64,000 bases of DNA from Aurantiacibacter suaedae (GCF_005434915.1 NZ_SKCG01000003.1:124001-188000); one strand, 5' to 3'. Positions 36,748-46,724 are shown, counted from the stretch's first letter. Notes: generated by a model not told the origin, from the letters alone. Program-made: numbers and translations.

Positions 36748-37725
36748 ATTCACCACTCGCCCAACGCCAACGCCTTTGACCGGCGTGCCATTCCGGCCTC
36801 TGCGCGCGAGAGCACCTGGCACGCGGCCGATGGCCATGCCGTCCGCCGGATCGATTGGCCCGAGCCGCCCACCGGGGTGACGCCGCGCGGGCATATGCTG
36901 TTCATGGCCGGGCGCGGCGATGCCTACGAGAAGTATCTCGAAAGCTTCGAGCACTGGCGACTGGCGGGCTGGCAGGTCAGCGCGGCGGACTGGCGCGGGC
37001 AGGGCGGTTCGGGTCGGCTGGGCCTTGCTGATGCCGGGCATATCGACGATTTCGGCACCTGGGTGAGCGACCTCGGCGCGCTGTGGGCCGACTGGGCGAA
37101 GGGGCGCGAAGGGCCGCTGGTGCTGCTCGGGCATTCGATGGGCGGCCATCTGGTGCTGCGCGCTGCGCTCGAACAGGCGCTTGATCCGCGCCCGGCGGCG
37201 CTGGTGCTGTCTGCGCCGATGCTGGATATCTTTCCCGAGCATCTGCCGCTGTTTGCCAAGCGGCTGGTGGCCGATGCGATGGTACGGCTGGGCGATCCGG
37301 GACGCGCGGCGTGGAAAATGAGCGAGAAGCCCGGCAGCAAGCCAAGCTCGCGCCAATGGCTGCTTACGCACGACAAGACACGCTATGAAGACGAACACTT
37401 CTGGCGTGAGGCCCGTCCGGAATTGAAACTGGGGCCGGGCAGCTGGGGCTGGCTGGCGGCGGCCACCCGCTCGACCGGGGCGCTGTTTGCGCCCGGCGCG
37501 CTCGAGAGCGTGGACGTGCCGGTGATGATCGTGGCGACTTCGGTGGACAAGCTCGTCAGCCCCGCTGCGATCCGGGTGGCTGCGCGGCGACTGCCCGATG
37601 CCGAACTGCTCGAATTCGGACCCGAGGCAAACCACGAGATCCTGCGCGAGGTCGATCCGGTGCGCGACAGGGCGCTGGCCGCAATCGACGACTTCCTCGC
37701 GCGGCGGGCGACGAACGGAGAATGA
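36748..37725 (+). CDS. alpha/beta hydrolase (serine aminopeptidase-like), probable ATT start
   Basis: This serine hydrolase resembles monoacylglycerol-lipase/lysophospholipase types. GHSMGGHL carries the nucleophilic Ser, and DWRGQGGSGRLG and LFMAGRGDAYEKY are conserved. The first ATG/GTG/TTG that keeps the frame is GTG at 36877. The residues before it (WHAADGHAVRRIDWP) look like the first beta strands of the fold, so translation must start earlier. The frame is open back to a TAG at 36709. The only good ribosome site is CGGGAGG (36735-36741), placed before ATT at 36748, which gives 325 residues. ATT is rare but known as a start. The stop overlaps the next gene by ATGA. Confidence 0.75.
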   Translation: MHHSPNANAFDRRAIPASARESTWHAADGHAVRRIDWPEPPTGVTPRGHMLFMAGRGDAYEKYLESFEHWRLAGWQVSAADWRGQGGSGRLGLADAGHIDDFGTWVSDLGALWADWAKGREGPLVLLGHSMGGHLVLRAALEQALDPRPAALVLSAPMLDIFPEHLPLFAKRLVADAMVRLGDPGRAAWKMSEKPGSKPSSRQWLLTHDKTRYEDEHFWREARPELKLGPGSWGWLAAATRSTGALFAPGALESVDVPVMIVATSVDKLVSPAAIRVAARRLPDAELLEFGPEANHEILREVDPVRDRALAAIDDFLARRATNGE

Positions 37726-38840
37726 CAGCAGATATGGGTGCGCACGATTGCGACGTTCTGGTCGTAGGGGCCGGAATTGCCGGGGCGAGCATCGCTGCCG
37801 AGGCGGCCGAGCACGGCGCTGGACGGGTGGTTGTGGTAGAGGCCGAGAGCCAGCCGGGCTATCACACCACCGGGCGTTCTGCCGCGTTCTGGGAAGAGTG
37901 CTATGGCGGGCCGGAGATCGTGCCCTTGACCATGGCCTCGGGCAAGGCGCTGCGCGAAGGGGGCTTTCTCAACCAGCGCGGCGCGCTTTACCTTTCGCGC
38001 GAAAAGGACGGATCGCAAGTCGATGCCTTCATGGAGCGCTTCGCCGATAGCGGCGTGACCATCGAGCGAATTGATGGCGAGGCGATTCGCGACCTTGTGC
38101 CGGGCGTACGGCCAGAATGGAATCTCGCGATCTCCCAGCCGCATTGCGCGGATATCGACGTTGCGAGCCTGCACCAGCATTTCCTCGCCCGCGCTCGTGC
38201 AGCCGGGGCGGACATCCGCACGCACCACCGCCTGCACGCCGCTGAGCGCGACGGGGCCGGGTGGCTGGTCGACCTTGGCCCAACCGGTCAGATGCGCGCA
38301 GGCGTGATCGTCAATGCCGCCGGGGCCTGGGCCGATGAGGTGGCGCGCGCCTGCGGTGCCCGACCACTGGGCATCACGCCGCTTCGTCGCACCATTGCGC
38401 AGGTGCGCTGCACTCCGGCAGTGCCGCAAGACCTGCCGCTGGTGCTCGACATTTCGGGACAGTTCTACTTCAAGCCCGAAGCGGGCAAGCTCTGGCTCAG
38501 CCCGCAGGACGAGACGCCGAGCGAGCCCTGCGATGCCGCGCCCGAAGAGCTGGACGTGGCGCTGGCCATCGACCGGTTCGAGCAGGTGGTCGATTGGCGG
38601 ATCGAAGCGGTCGAGCACAAGTGGGCGGGCCTCCGCAGCTTCGCCCCCGATCGTGCGCCGATCTACGGCTTCGACCCAAGGCAGGATGGCTTTTTCTGGT
38701 ACGCGGGGCAGGGTGGCTACGGGATCCAGACCTCGCCCGCCGGAGCGCGGCTGGGCGCGCAATTGCTGCTGGGCCGTGAGGCCGATGCGATGACGCAGAG
38801 CATCGATCCGGCGCCCTACGCAGCAGCCCGCTTTGGCTAG
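37722..38840 (+). CDS. FAD-dependent oxidoreductase (DAO family)
   Basis: This is a 372-residue flavoenzyme of the D-amino-acid oxidase/dehydrogenase superfamily. It has the dinucleotide motif GAGIAG (16-21), the family stretch TTGRSAAFWEECYGG and, near the C-terminus, KWAGLRSFAPDRAPIYGFDP with FFWYAGQGGYGIQTSP, which closes the FAD site. Substrates of relatives include D-amino acids, glycine, hydroxyglutarate and proline; this one is not identified. The ATG at 37722 overlaps the hydrolase stop. The two genes are thus translationally coupled and may share a pathway. Confidence 0.88.
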   Translation: MTADMGAHDCDVLVVGAGIAGASIAAEAAEHGAGRVVVVEAESQPGYHTTGRSAAFWEECYGGPEIVPLTMASGKALREGGFLNQRGALYLSREKDGSQVDAFMERFADSGVTIERIDGEAIRDLVPGVRPEWNLAISQPHCADIDVASLHQHFLARARAAGADIRTHHRLHAAERDGAGWLVDLGPTGQMRAGVIVNAAGAWADEVARACGARPLGITPLRRTIAQVRCTPAVPQDLPLVLDISGQFYFKPEAGKLWLSPQDETPSEPCDAAPEELDVALAIDRFEQVVDWRIEAVEHKWAGLRSFAPDRAPIYGFDPRQDGFFWYAGQGGYGIQTSPAGARLGAQLLLGREADAMTQSIDPAPYAAARFG

Positions 38841-38897
38841 CCAGCGGGCTGCGATTTGTTATAGTTCGCACGCCTTAAGCAAAGAGAGGACGAGTGC

Positions 38898-39080
38898 GTG
38901 TCTCATCACTTTGAAATCTACAAGGATAAGGCCGGCGAATTTCGGGTCCGCTTCAAGTACAATGCGGAAATCATGTTCTCGAGCGAAGGCTATGCCTCGA
39001 AGGCGAGCGCCAAGAACGCCATCGAATCGATCAAGCAGAACGGCCCCAAGGCCGAGGTCGTCGACAACTCCGACGCGTGA
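38898..39080 (+). CDS. YegP-family protein (DUF1508), single repeat
   Basis: This 60-residue protein is one copy of the DUF1508 unit: FEIYKDKAGEFRVRFKYN followed by SSEGYASKASAKNAIESIKQN. E. coli YegP has two such units; this protein has one, as in many alphaproteobacteria. It is soluble, without signal peptide. GTG at 38898 is the start, with AGAGAGGA at 38883-38890. The function of the family is unsettled. It stands alone, with rnhA converging from the other side. Confidence 0.88.
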   Translation: MSHHFEIYKDKAGEFRVRFKYNAEIMFSSEGYASKASAKNAIESIKQNGPKAEVVDNSDA

Positions 39081-39086
39081 CTGGTC

Positions 39087-39521
39087 TCAACGAGCGGAGT
39101 CGGCCGCGTCGCTGGCGAGGCGATCGACCCGCTCGTTTTCTACGTGGCCCGAGTGGCCGCGCACCCAGATCCATTCGATGTCGTGAACCGCGGCGGCTTC
39201 GATGAGGTCATGCCACAGGTCCGCATTGCGCACCGGCTTCTTGCTGGCATTGACCCAGCCGCGCTTCTGCCAGCCGTGAATCCACTTCGTCATGCCGTCA
39301 ATCACATAGCGGCTGTCTGTGTGCAGGCGCACCCGGCACGGCTCGATCAGCGCGCCCAGCGCGCGGAGCACGGCGGTCATTTCCATCCGGTTGTTAGTGG
39401 TATCGGGCTCGCTGCCCGAGAGTTCCTTCTCGTGGGCGCCCATCCGCAGCAGCACGCCCCAGCCGCCAGGGCCGGGGTTGCCCTTGCAGGCACCATCGGT
39501 AAAAATTTCGACTTCTTTCAT
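39087..39521 (-). CDS. rnhA: ribonuclease HI
   Basis: This endonuclease degrades RNA in RNA-DNA hybrids. The 144 residues carry the catalytic set D9, E47, D69 and D133, plus H123 in [23 protein letters not shown] at the N-terminus is a hallmark, and the basic protrusion HGWQKRGWV is present, as in E. coli RNase HI. The start overlaps the thrB stop (ATGA at 39518-39521). The pair belongs to a minus-strand operon ispH-thrB-rnhA. Confidence 0.97.
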   Translation of the reverse strand: MKEVEIFTDGACKGNPGPGGWGVLLRMGAHEKELSGSEPDTTNNRMEMTAVLRALGALIEPCRVRLHTDSRYVIDGMTKWIHGWQKRGWVNASKKPVRNADLWHDLIEAAAVHDIEWIWVRGHSGHVENERVDRLASDAADSAR

Positions 39522-40492
39522 GCCGTAAACAGGTCTCCGCCTGCGCGCCGGTAGAAATCCAGCCGGCGCACAAAGGCCATCGGGTCTTTCCGCGTCACCA
39601 ACGCATCGGCGGGCGTCTCGATCCAGTCCTGCGCGCGGCTGGACACGAATCGCAGAGCTGCCCCCTGCGCAAGCAGCGGCAAGGCTTCGCGCTCTTCCTT
39701 GCCAAGTTTGCGAACGCTTTCATAGCCTTCGACAAGCGCATGGCCGATTTCGGCACGATAGCTGCGCCCGTCGGAGGAAAAGCTCCAGGCTGCGTGAGTG
39801 ACGGCCAGGTCGTAGGCCATGGCGTCGGTGCAGGCGAAGTAGAAGTCGATGAGCGCGCTGACCTCGTCGCCGCGCATCAGCACGTTGTCGGGAAACAGGT
39901 CGGAGTGAATGATTGCGCGGGGCAGGTCTGTCGGCCAGGCATCGGCCAGTTCGCGCGCGCGGGCAATGGTGGCGGGCAGGGCCGAATCGATTTCTGCCAG
40001 TGCGGCCTCGCCGCATTCGGCCAGCACCTGCGCGGAAGTTTGCGGGCCAAGCGTGTTCGCGCGGGCTTGGGTATAGCTCTCGGCGGCCAGATGCATCTCG
40101 GCCAGCACCGCGCCGACGCTGTAGGCCTGTCCCTCGGTCGGGTGGTCGACCGAGACGCCCGGCAGGAACTCGATCAGCGCTACGGCTTTGCCGTCAAGCC
40201 AGCGGAACGAGGCCCCCTCGCGGTCGTGGATCGTGCGCGGGACGGGGCAGCCTTGCGCCGCCAGATGGTCAAGCAGATCGAGGAAGAACGGCAGGTCGGA
40301 AAGCTCGATTCGCTTCTCGTACATCGTAAGGATGAAGCGCGCGCCGGCCCCGTCCTTGCCGCTTGTCTCGATCAGCCAGTTCGAATTGGAAACGCCCTCG
40401 GCAATGCCCTTGGCCGAGACCAGCTCGCCCACGTCGTATTGCGCGATCAGCTCGGCGAGCGTCTCGGCAGAGAGCTGCGTGTAAACGGCCAA
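39518..40492 (-). CDS. thrB: homoserine kinase (ThrB, APH-fold type)
   Basis: This enzyme phosphorylates homoserine in threonine synthesis. It is the alphaproteobacterial form with a choline-kinase/APH fold rather than the GHMP fold. The 324 residues include [12 protein letters not shown] in the N-terminal lobe, the catalytic loop [10 protein letters not shown] and [11 protein letters not shown] for metal binding. The start [16 protein letters not shown] is typical. It lies 10 bases after ispH and overlaps rnhA by ATGA. Confidence 0.94.
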   Translation of the reverse strand: MAVYTQLSAETLAELIAQYDVGELVSAKGIAEGVSNSNWLIETSGKDGAGARFILTMYEKRIELSDLPFFLDLLDHLAAQGCPVPRTIHDREGASFRWLDGKAVALIEFLPGVSVDHPTEGQAYSVGAVLAEMHLAAESYTQARANTLGPQTSAQVLAECGEAALAEIDSALPATIARARELADAWPTDLPRAIIHSDLFPDNVLMRGDEVSALIDFYFACTDAMAYDLAVTHAAWSFSSDGRSYRAEIGHALVEGYESVRKLGKEEREALPLLAQGAALRFVSSRAQDWIETPADALVTRKDPMAFVRRLDFYRRAGGDLFTA

Positions 40493-40502
40493 GGCGCTCG
40501 TC

Positions 40503-41486
40503 CTATTCGCTGTCGGCGAGTTCGCGCGGGAGCTTGAACACCATCTTTTCCTCGGCGGAAACGAGCGTGCGCTCTTCCACCGCGCGCCATTCGCCGAGCC
40601 TTTCGATCACTTCGCGCACCAGCCGTTCGGGCGCCGAAGCCCCGGCGGTGACACCGACTGTGCCAACACCATCAAGCCAGGCGGGGTCGATTTCATCACC
40701 GCGCTGGATCAGCTTGGCCTCAGTGCCACACCGTTCGGCAACCTCGACCAGCCGCAGCGAATTGGACGAATTGGGCGCGCCGATCACCAGCACCAGATCG
40801 CTTGCCGGGGCGATCCGCTTGACCGCGGCCTGCCGGTTGGAGGTGGCATAGCAGATGTCTTCCGCCTTCGGCCCGGCGATCTCGGGATAGCGCGCTTCGA
40901 GTGCGGCGATGATCTCGGCGGTATCGTCGACCGAGAGTGTGGTCTGGCTCAGATAGGCCAGCGGAACATCCTGCGCGAAGGGCAGGGCGGCGACGTCCGC
41001 CACCGTTTCCACCAGCGTCATCTGGCCCGGCTCCACCTGGCCCATGGTGCCGATCACCTCGGGATGGCCCTCGTGGCCGATGAAAATGATATGCCGATCC
41101 TTCTCGATCTGGCGTTCGGCCTGGCGGTGGACTTTGCTCACCAGCGGGCAGGTGGCGTCGAGCCAGGTCAGCTCGCGCCGCTCTGCCTCTGCGGGCACGG
41201 ACTTGGGCACGCCGTGCGCGCTGAACACCACGTGGCCATCGGCGGGCACTTCGTCCAGCTCCTCCACGAACACCGCGCCCTTGGCCCGCAGGTTCTCGAC
41301 CACATACTTGTTGTGGACGATCTCGTGGCGGACATAGACCGGCGCGCCGTAACGCTGAAGCGCGCGCTCGACGATCTCGATCGCCCGGTCGACCCCGGCG
41401 CAGAAACCGCGCGGAGCGGCGATCAGCACTGTGAGCGGCAACTTGGCTGCATCGTCGGGCGATTGGCTTGGAAAGGGGGCGTTCAT
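40503..41486 (-). CDS. ispH: 4-hydroxy-3-methylbut-2-enyl diphosphate reductase
   Basis: IspH (LytB) is the last enzyme of the MEP isoprenoid pathway; it is an iron-sulfur protein that makes IPP and DMAPP. The 327 residues include the three cluster cysteines: C29 in [11 protein letters not shown], one in [11 protein letters not shown] and one in ICYATSNRQ. The catalytic Glu region is in [12 protein letters not shown]. The order ispH-thrB-rnhA on one strand is common in Sphingomonadales. The ATG at 41486 is the first gene start of this run. Confidence 0.97.
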   Translation of the reverse strand: MNAPFPSQSPDDAAKLPLTVLIAAPRGFCAGVDRAIEIVERALQRYGAPVYVRHEIVHNKYVVENLRAKGAVFVEELDEVPADGHVVFSAHGVPKSVPAEAERRELTWLDATCPLVSKVHRQAERQIEKDRHIIFIGHEGHPEVIGTMGQVEPGQMTLVETVADVAALPFAQDVPLAYLSQTTLSVDDTAEIIAALEARYPEIAGPKAEDICYATSNRQAAVKRIAPASDLVLVIGAPNSSNSLRLVEVAERCGTEAKLIQRGDEIDPAWLDGVGTVGVTAGASAPERLVREVIERLGEWRAVEERTLVSAEEKMVFKLPRELADSE

Positions 41487-41562
41487 ATCCGCGCCTCTAG
41501 CGCTTGTGACCGCGCTGGGAAAGGGTTAGGGCACCCGCCAGAAGGATATGCGAGGACATTTG

Positions 41563-42213
41563 ATGCACCCGAGGATGATCGCCACCGGCGCTTTGGTAAC
41601 TCTGCTGGCGCTGGCCGGCTGCCGGAGCGAGGGCGATATCGTGATCGAGCAGGGCGTGGGCATCACCGCGCTGCGCTCGACTTGCCCAGCTGTCGGCGTG
41701 CCGATCTACACCGGCAATATGACCACCTTCACACCCGCCGATGCGCGCACGCTCGATGCGATGGACGTGACCGCCTATATCACCAACGTCCGCTCCACCT
41801 GCGATGAGAATGGCGGTCAGGTGTTCACCTCGGCCACCTTCGATGTGGTTGCCAGCCGCGAGGATACGGCGGGCGCTCGTACGGTCGAACTGCCCTATTT
41901 CTCCACCGTCATGCGCGGGGGCGACAATGTCGTGGCCAAGCGCGTGGGCACGGTACAGGTGACCTTTGCCGACGGGCAGGCACGCGCACAGGCGAGCGGC
42001 ACTGCCGAGGCCTGGGTCGACCGCGCAGAGGCCACGCTTCCGGCCGACATTCGCGAGCGGATCACCCGCAAGCGCAACGCGGGCGAGGCTGACGCAGCGA
42101 TCGATCCGCTGACCGAACCCGATGTGCGCGCAGCCGTGGCGAAGGCCACGTTCGAGCTGCTGATCGGCTTCCAGCTCACCGAAGACCAGCTCGCCTATAA
42201 CGTGACTCGCTAA
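41563..42213 (+). CDS. putative lipoprotein of unknown function
   Basis: I do not recognise a named domain in this 216-residue protein. It begins with a lipoprotein signal (LLALAGCRSEG), and the mature part has two Cys (in RSTCPAV and RSTCDEN) that could form a disulfide. FTSATFDVVASRED and the following strands suggest an all-beta or alpha/beta periplasmic fold with a helical C-terminus. The ATG at 41563 has GAGGA (41552-41556) six bases upstream; the ATG at 41548 has a poorly spaced site. The protein family seems common in sphingomonads, by impression only. argS follows 42 bases downstream. Confidence 0.78.
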   Translation: MHPRMIATGALVTLLALAGCRSEGDIVIEQGVGITALRSTCPAVGVPIYTGNMTTFTPADARTLDAMDVTAYITNVRSTCDENGGQVFTSATFDVVASREDTAGARTVELPYFSTVMRGGDNVVAKRVGTVQVTFADGQARAQASGTAEAWVDRAEATLPADIRERITRKRNAGEADAAIDPLTEPDVRAAVAKATFELLIGFQLTEDQLAYNVTR

Positions 42214-42255
42214 CGCCTGCTGGATATAGCCGCGCGCTTGGGCTAACGGCGCGCC

Positions 42256-44004
42256 ATGTCGGATATTGAAACGCTCTATGCCGCCTTTGCGGCCCGTATC
42301 GATGCTGTGCTTTCGGCGCTTGAAGCCGAGGCCGTGCTGCCCGCTGGCGTAAGCCGCGCCAATGTCGCGGTCGAGCCGCCGCGAGATCCCTCGCATGGCG
42401 ACCTTGCCACCAATGCCGCGATGGTGCTGGCCAAGCCCGCCGCCACCAATCCGCGCGCGCTGGCCGAGAAGATCGTCGAGCACCTGAGCCGCGATCCGGC
42501 TATCGTTTCGGCCGAGATTGCGGGGCCGGGATTCATCAACCTGCGGCTCGATCGCAAGGCCTGGGAAGAGGAACTGGCCGCAATTGCGTCGCTCGCCACC
42601 GACTATGGCCGCTCGGGCATGGGCGAAGGCACGCGGGTGAATGTCGAATATGTCTCGGCCAATCCGACCGGGCCGATGCACATGGGCCACTGCCGCGGCG
42701 CGGTGGTGGGCGATGCGCTGGCCAACCTGCTGCAATATGCAGGCCACGCGGTGACGAAGGAATATTACGTCAACGATGCGGGCAGTCAGGTCGATACGCT
42801 CGCCCGCTCGGCGCACCTGCGCTATCGCGAGGCGCTGGGCGAGGACATCGGCGAAATCCCGGCGGGGATGTATCCGGGCGACTATCTCAAGCCCATCGGC
42901 AAGCTGCTGGCCGAGGAATTCGGCGACACCTATCGCGATGCGCCCGAGAGCGAGTGGTTGCTGCTGTTCCGCGGCAAGGCGGTCGCCGCGATGATGGACC
43001 AGATTCGCGCTGACCTCGCCATGCTCGGCATCGAGCACGATGTGTTCTCGTCGGAAGCTGAATTGCAGGCGGCGGGCAAGCCCGAGCAGGCCGAAGCATG
43101 GCTGCGCGAACACGATCTGGTCTACGACGGCATGCTCGAAGCGCCGAAGGGCAAGGCCCCGCCCGAGGACTGGGAACCGGTCGAGCTGCCGCTGTTCCGC
43201 AGCACCAAGTTCGGCGACGATCAGGATCGCCCGATCAAGAAGAGCGACGGCAAGTGGACCTATTTCGGGGCCGATCTCGCCTACCACATGCAGAAGGCCG
43301 AAAGCGCCGACGCACTGATCGACATCTGGGGCGCGGATCATGCGGGCACCGTGAAGCGGATCAAGGCGGCCGTCGCTGCGCTGGCCGAGGGCGAAGGGAA
43401 GGTCATTCCGTTCGACGTAAAGCTGGTACAAATGGTTCAATTGCTGCGCGACGGCGAGCCGGCCAAGATGTCCAAGCGTTCGGGCAACTTCGTCACCATT
43501 GCCGATATGGTGGACGAGGTCGGCAAGGATGTGGTCCGCTTCTCGATGCTGACCCGAAAGCCCGATGCGCAGATGGATTTCGACTTTGTGAAGGTGGTCG
43601 AGACCAGCAAGGACAACCCCGTGTTCTACGTCCAGTACGCTCATGCCCGGATCTGCTCGATCCTGCGCCGTGCGGCGGAAGAGGGGGTGGAGCCGCTGGC
43701 CGATCAGGCCGCGCTGCTGGGCGAGGACGAGCTGGCGCTCATCAAGCTCGCGGCGCAGTTCCCGCGCGAAGTCGAGGCGGCGGCGCGCGCGCGTGAGCCA
43801 CATCGCATCGCCTTTTATCTCTACGAACTGGCCGGCGCGCTCCACGGTTGGTGGAACATGGGCAACGACGATCCGCAAAAACGCATAATCGTTGCACAGA
43901 AATTAACCATTTCTGGTGCAAGGCTTTTCCTCGCCCAACAGATCGGGCAGGTTATTCGCAATGGCCTCGCCATTCTGGGGGTTGAGGCGGTCGAGGAGTT
44001 GTAA
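42256..44004 (+). CDS. argS: arginyl-tRNA synthetase
   Basis: Class Ia synthetase that charges tRNA-Arg. The 582 residues have an N-terminal additional domain (about 1-110), the HIGH-type motif as HMGH in [15 protein letters not shown], a KMSKS-type motif in [11 protein letters not shown], and a C-terminal DALR anticodon-binding domain with [15 protein letters not shown]. The length is typical. The next gene starts three bases after the stop, with its GAGGAG ribosome site inside the end of argS. Confidence 0.98.
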   Translation: MSDIETLYAAFAARIDAVLSALEAEAVLPAGVSRANVAVEPPRDPSHGDLATNAAMVLAKPAATNPRALAEKIVEHLSRDPAIVSAEIAGPGFINLRLDRKAWEEELAAIASLATDYGRSGMGEGTRVNVEYVSANPTGPMHMGHCRGAVVGDALANLLQYAGHAVTKEYYVNDAGSQVDTLARSAHLRYREALGEDIGEIPAGMYPGDYLKPIGKLLAEEFGDTYRDAPESEWLLLFRGKAVAAMMDQIRADLAMLGIEHDVFSSEAELQAAGKPEQAEAWLREHDLVYDGMLEAPKGKAPPEDWEPVELPLFRSTKFGDDQDRPIKKSDGKWTYFGADLAYHMQKAESADALIDIWGADHAGTVKRIKAAVAALAEGEGKVIPFDVKLVQMVQLLRDGEPAKMSKRSGNFVTIADMVDEVGKDVVRFSMLTRKPDAQMDFDFVKVVETSKDNPVFYVQYAHARICSILRRAAEEGVEPLADQAALLGEDELALIKLAAQFPREVEAAARAREPHRIAFYLYELAGALHGWWNMGNDDPQKRIIVAQKLTISGARLFLAQQIGQVIRNGLAILGVEAVEEL

Positions 44005-44007
44005 GGC

Positions 44008-44826
44008 ATGCAAAGTGGTGGCGATGATCGGAACAGGGACGGGGTTCTCGATCATTCGGGCAATGGCGTTGACGAGAACGCCGATGCCCGCGTGATCGGA
44101 CAGGATCAGCTGCCCGAACAATCGCTGGGCCGGGCCGACGACCACGACGACATGCCCGAAGAACCCCTGATGCTCGCCGACATGGACGAGCGGCTGCCGT
44201 GGCTCGAATCGGACGATGACAAGGACGAGGGCGGGGTCGATGTCGGCCGGCTGGTGGCGCTCGCGGTGGTGGCGCTGGCTGCGTTGCTCGGCCTGCTCGC
44301 ACTGCTGTGGTTCCTTTCGCGGCCCGCCGACGATGCCGAACTGCAACCGCAAGGCAGCACGATCGAAGCGCCCGAAGAGCCCTATCGCACCGCGCCCGCC
44401 GATCCCGGCGGCACCGAAGTGGCGGGCACCGGCGATATGAGCTTCGAGGTGGGCGAAGGGCAGAGCCGCGATTCGCAGCTCGCCACCGACGATCTCCCGG
44501 CCCCGAGCATCGACCGCACGCAGGCCGAGCCGAGCGCCGCCCCCACGCCGAGCCCGACGCCTTCGGCCAGCGCTACCCCGAGCAGCGCCAGCGGCGTGCC
44601 GGTTCAGGTTGCCGCCTATTCCAGCCGCGCCCGTGCTGAGCAGGGCTGGAACGAAGTTCGAGGCCGCTACGAGGCCCTGAGTGGCCTTAACCACCGGATC
44701 GAAGAAGCGGTGGTCGACGGGGCGACCGTCTATCGCTTGCAGGCGATGGCTGGTTCGGCTGCGGCCGCCGATCAGGTCTGCCGGTCGGTTCGCGCTGCTG
44801 GCGGCGATTGCCAAGTAAAGCGTTAA
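44008..44826 (+). CDS. SPOR-domain protein, single-pass membrane
   Basis: SPOR domains bind glycan strands stripped of stem peptides at the division septum. The 272 residues have an acidic cytoplasmic N-terminus (1-80), one membrane helix (82-104), a long Pro/Ser/Ala-rich periplasmic linker (about 105-195), and a C-terminal SPOR domain (about 198-272, VPVQVAAYSSRARAEQGW). A Cys pair (DQVCRSVRAAGGDC) sits near the end of the domain. The gene stands between argS and nagZ, as in other Sphingomonadales. The role in division or cell wall remodelling is inferred. Confidence 0.9.
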   Translation: MQSGGDDRNRDGVLDHSGNGVDENADARVIGQDQLPEQSLGRADDHDDMPEEPLMLADMDERLPWLESDDDKDEGGVDVGRLVALAVVALAALLGLLALLWFLSRPADDAELQPQGSTIEAPEEPYRTAPADPGGTEVAGTGDMSFEVGEGQSRDSQLATDDLPAPSIDRTQAEPSAAPTPSPTPSASATPSSASGVPVQVAAYSSRARAEQGWNEVRGRYEALSGLNHRIEEAVVDGATVYRLQAMAGSAAAADQVCRSVRAAGGDCQVKR

Positions 44827-44836
44827 GCAGCGTGCA

Positions 44837-44858
44837 GGGCGGGGAGTTTTCCCCGCCC
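44837..44858 (+). terminator. GC hairpin after the SPOR gene
   Basis: A perfect 9-bp inverted repeat (44837-44845 with 44850-44858) with loop GTTT follows the stop by 10 bases. There is no T-run after it, so it may be a weak terminator, a pause site or an mRNA-protecting stem before nagZ. Confidence 0.45.
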
Positions 44859-44910
44859 GTACCGCCTGCCCCCTTGCCCATCGCTGCGCTTTTGTGCGTA
44901 AGCTGGCGGC

Positions 44911-45927
44911 ATGACTCCGGCTATTTTCGGCTGTTCCGGTCTTAGGCTGACCGATGACGAACGCGCTTTCTTCCGTGACTGCGACCCGGCGGGCTATGTC
45001 CTGTTCGGTCGTAACGTCGAAAGCCGCGAACAACTGCGCGCACTGACAGACGAACTGCGCGGCCTTCATGGGCGCGATCAGCTGCTCATCTCCATCGACC
45101 AGGAGGGCGGGCGCGTGGCGCGGATGAAGCCGCCCGTCTGGGCTGCGTTTCCGCCCGGCGCGCGCTTTGCCGAGCTTTACGAAATCGCCCCCGCCAGCGC
45201 GATAGAGGCCGCGCGCGCCAATGCCGAGGCGCTGGCGCTCGATCTGGCCGAGGTGGGCATCACGGTAGACTATCTCCCCTTGCTCGACGTGCGGCAGGAA
45301 GGCGCGCACGACGTTATCGGCGACCGGGCTTTCGGCAGCGAGCCGCTGCGGGTGGCCGCACTTGGGCGCGCCATTCTCGATGGCCTTGCGCGCGGCGGGG
45401 TGACGGGCTGCGTCAAGCATATGCCGGGCCATGGCCGCGCAATGGTCGACAGCCACAAGGATCTGCCCGTGGTGGAGGCCAGCGCCGAAGAGCTGGAAAG
45501 CGATCTCGCCCCGTTCCGCCGCCTCGCCGATGCGCCGATCGGGATGTCGGCCCATATCCGCTACACGGCGTGGGACGCGGACAATCCCGCCACGCTTTCG
45601 CGCAAGGTGATCGACGAGATCATTCGCGGCGAAATCGGCTTTACCGGGCTGCTGCTCTCCGACGATATCGATATGGAGGCGCTGTCGGGCACTGTGCCTG
45701 AACGTTCCGAGCGGGCGATTTCTGCGGGCTGCGACGTGGTGCTGAATTGCTGGGCGAAGATGGACGATATGGTTGGCATTGCCGAGCGACTGCCCGCCAT
45801 GAGCGATGTGGTGCGGGCGCGGCTCGATGCGGCGCTGGCCGTGCCGCAGGTGGCCGATTTCACACGCAGGGACGAATTGCTGGCCAAGCGCGACAGTCTG
45901 CTTTCGCTGGCCGAGGCGAACGCGTGA
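44911..45927 (+). CDS. nagZ: beta-N-acetylhexosaminidase NagZ (GH3)
   Basis: NagZ removes N-acetylglucosamine from anhydro-muropeptides in cell wall recycling, in the cytoplasm. The 338 residues have the family motif KHMPGHGRAMVDSH, whose His is the acid/base, and LLSDDIDMEALSG with the nucleophilic Asp. QEGGRVARM near residue 68 contributes to sugar binding. There is no signal peptide, as expected. The stop overlaps the scpA start (GTGA at 45924-45927). Confidence 0.95.
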   Translation: MTPAIFGCSGLRLTDDERAFFRDCDPAGYVLFGRNVESREQLRALTDELRGLHGRDQLLISIDQEGGRVARMKPPVWAAFPPGARFAELYEIAPASAIEAARANAEALALDLAEVGITVDYLPLLDVRQEGAHDVIGDRAFGSEPLRVAALGRAILDGLARGGVTGCVKHMPGHGRAMVDSHKDLPVVEASAEELESDLAPFRRLADAPIGMSAHIRYTAWDADNPATLSRKVIDEIIRGEIGFTGLLLSDDIDMEALSGTVPERSERAISAGCDVVLNCWAKMDDMVGIAERLPAMSDVVRARLDAALAVPQVADFTRRDELLAKRDSLLSLAEANA

Positions 45928-46724
45928 GCGAAGAGGGCGCCGTGACCAACGCGCCAACCGATGGCGACTGGGCCGGCCCCGCTACAGCGCCAGCGCAAAA
46001 CGAAGACGCGCTCTACCTCGAACTCGATGGCTGGGAAGGCCCCCTCGATCTGTTGCTCGACCTCGCCCGGCGGCAGAAGGTCGATCTCAAGGCCATCTCG
46101 ATCCTCGAACTGGTCGACCAATACATAGCCTATATCGAGCAGGCCGAGGCCCTGAAGCTTGAAATCGCTGCCGATTATCTGGTGATGGCCTCGTGGCTGG
46201 CCTATCTCAAAAGCGCGCTGCTGCTCCCGCGCGAGGAGCAGGAGGACCCGAGCCCCGAAGAGCTGGCCCTGCGCCTGCAACTGCGTTTGCAACGGCTGGG
46301 CGCAATGCGCGAGGCGGCGGCGCGGCTGATGGCGGGCGACCGGCTGGGCCGCGATGTGTTCGCGCGCGGTGCGCCCGAGGGCCTGCGCGTGCTGACCAAA
46401 AGCGCCTGGACCTGCGACTGGTACGACCTCATCAACGCCTATAGCCAGATCAAGCTGCGCAACGAGCCGGTCGTCCACATGGTGCGCGAACGCCCGGTGA
46501 TGAGCCTCGAAGCAGCGATCGACCGCGTGGCCGCTATGCTCGGGGTGACGCGTGACTGGCTCGAACTGCGCAGCTTCCTGCCCGCCCACGCCGATCCGCG
46601 TCTCAAACGCTCGGCGCTCGCCTCCAGCTTTGTCGCCGCGCTGGAGCTGGCGCGCACGGGGCGGGCCGAATTGCGGCAGGAAGAAACCTACGGCCCGCTT
46701 CATCTGCGGCGGATGGCCTCATGA
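45924..46724 (+). CDS. scpA: segregation and condensation protein A (kleisin)
   Basis: ScpA bridges the SMC heads and binds ScpB in the chromosome condensin. The 266 residues include the N-terminal ALYLELDGWEGPLDLLLDLARRQKVDL region, shown here as consecutive pieces LELDGWEGPLDLLL and RRQKVDLKAISILEL. The C-terminal winged-helix part ends with ASSFVAALELARTGR. The start is taken as GTG at 45924, which overlaps the nagZ stop; GTG at 45942 with GAGGG before it is also possible. Its stop overlaps the scpB start (ATGA). Confidence 0.93.
   Translation: MSEEGAVTNAPTDGDWAGPATAPAQNEDALYLELDGWEGPLDLLLDLARRQKVDLKAISILELVDQYIAYIEQAEALKLEIAADYLVMASWLAYLKSALLLPREEQEDPSPEELALRLQLRLQRLGAMREAAARLMAGDRLGRDVFARGAPEGLRVLTKSAWTCDWYDLINAYSQIKLRNEPVVHMVRERPVMSLEAAIDRVAAMLGVTRDWLELRSFLPAHADPRLKRSALASSFVAALELARTGRAELRQEETYGPLHLRRMAS

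Noticed and set aside
36698-36880. 60-codon frame at the 5' end of the hydrolase gene
   Set aside because: It is in another frame, and the hydrolase frame over the same bases encodes recognisable fold elements.
41497-45957. Two long minus-strand open frames opposite argS, the SPOR gene and nagZ
   Set aside because: Their composition is unlike real proteins and all three plus-strand genes have clear catalytic or binding motifs.
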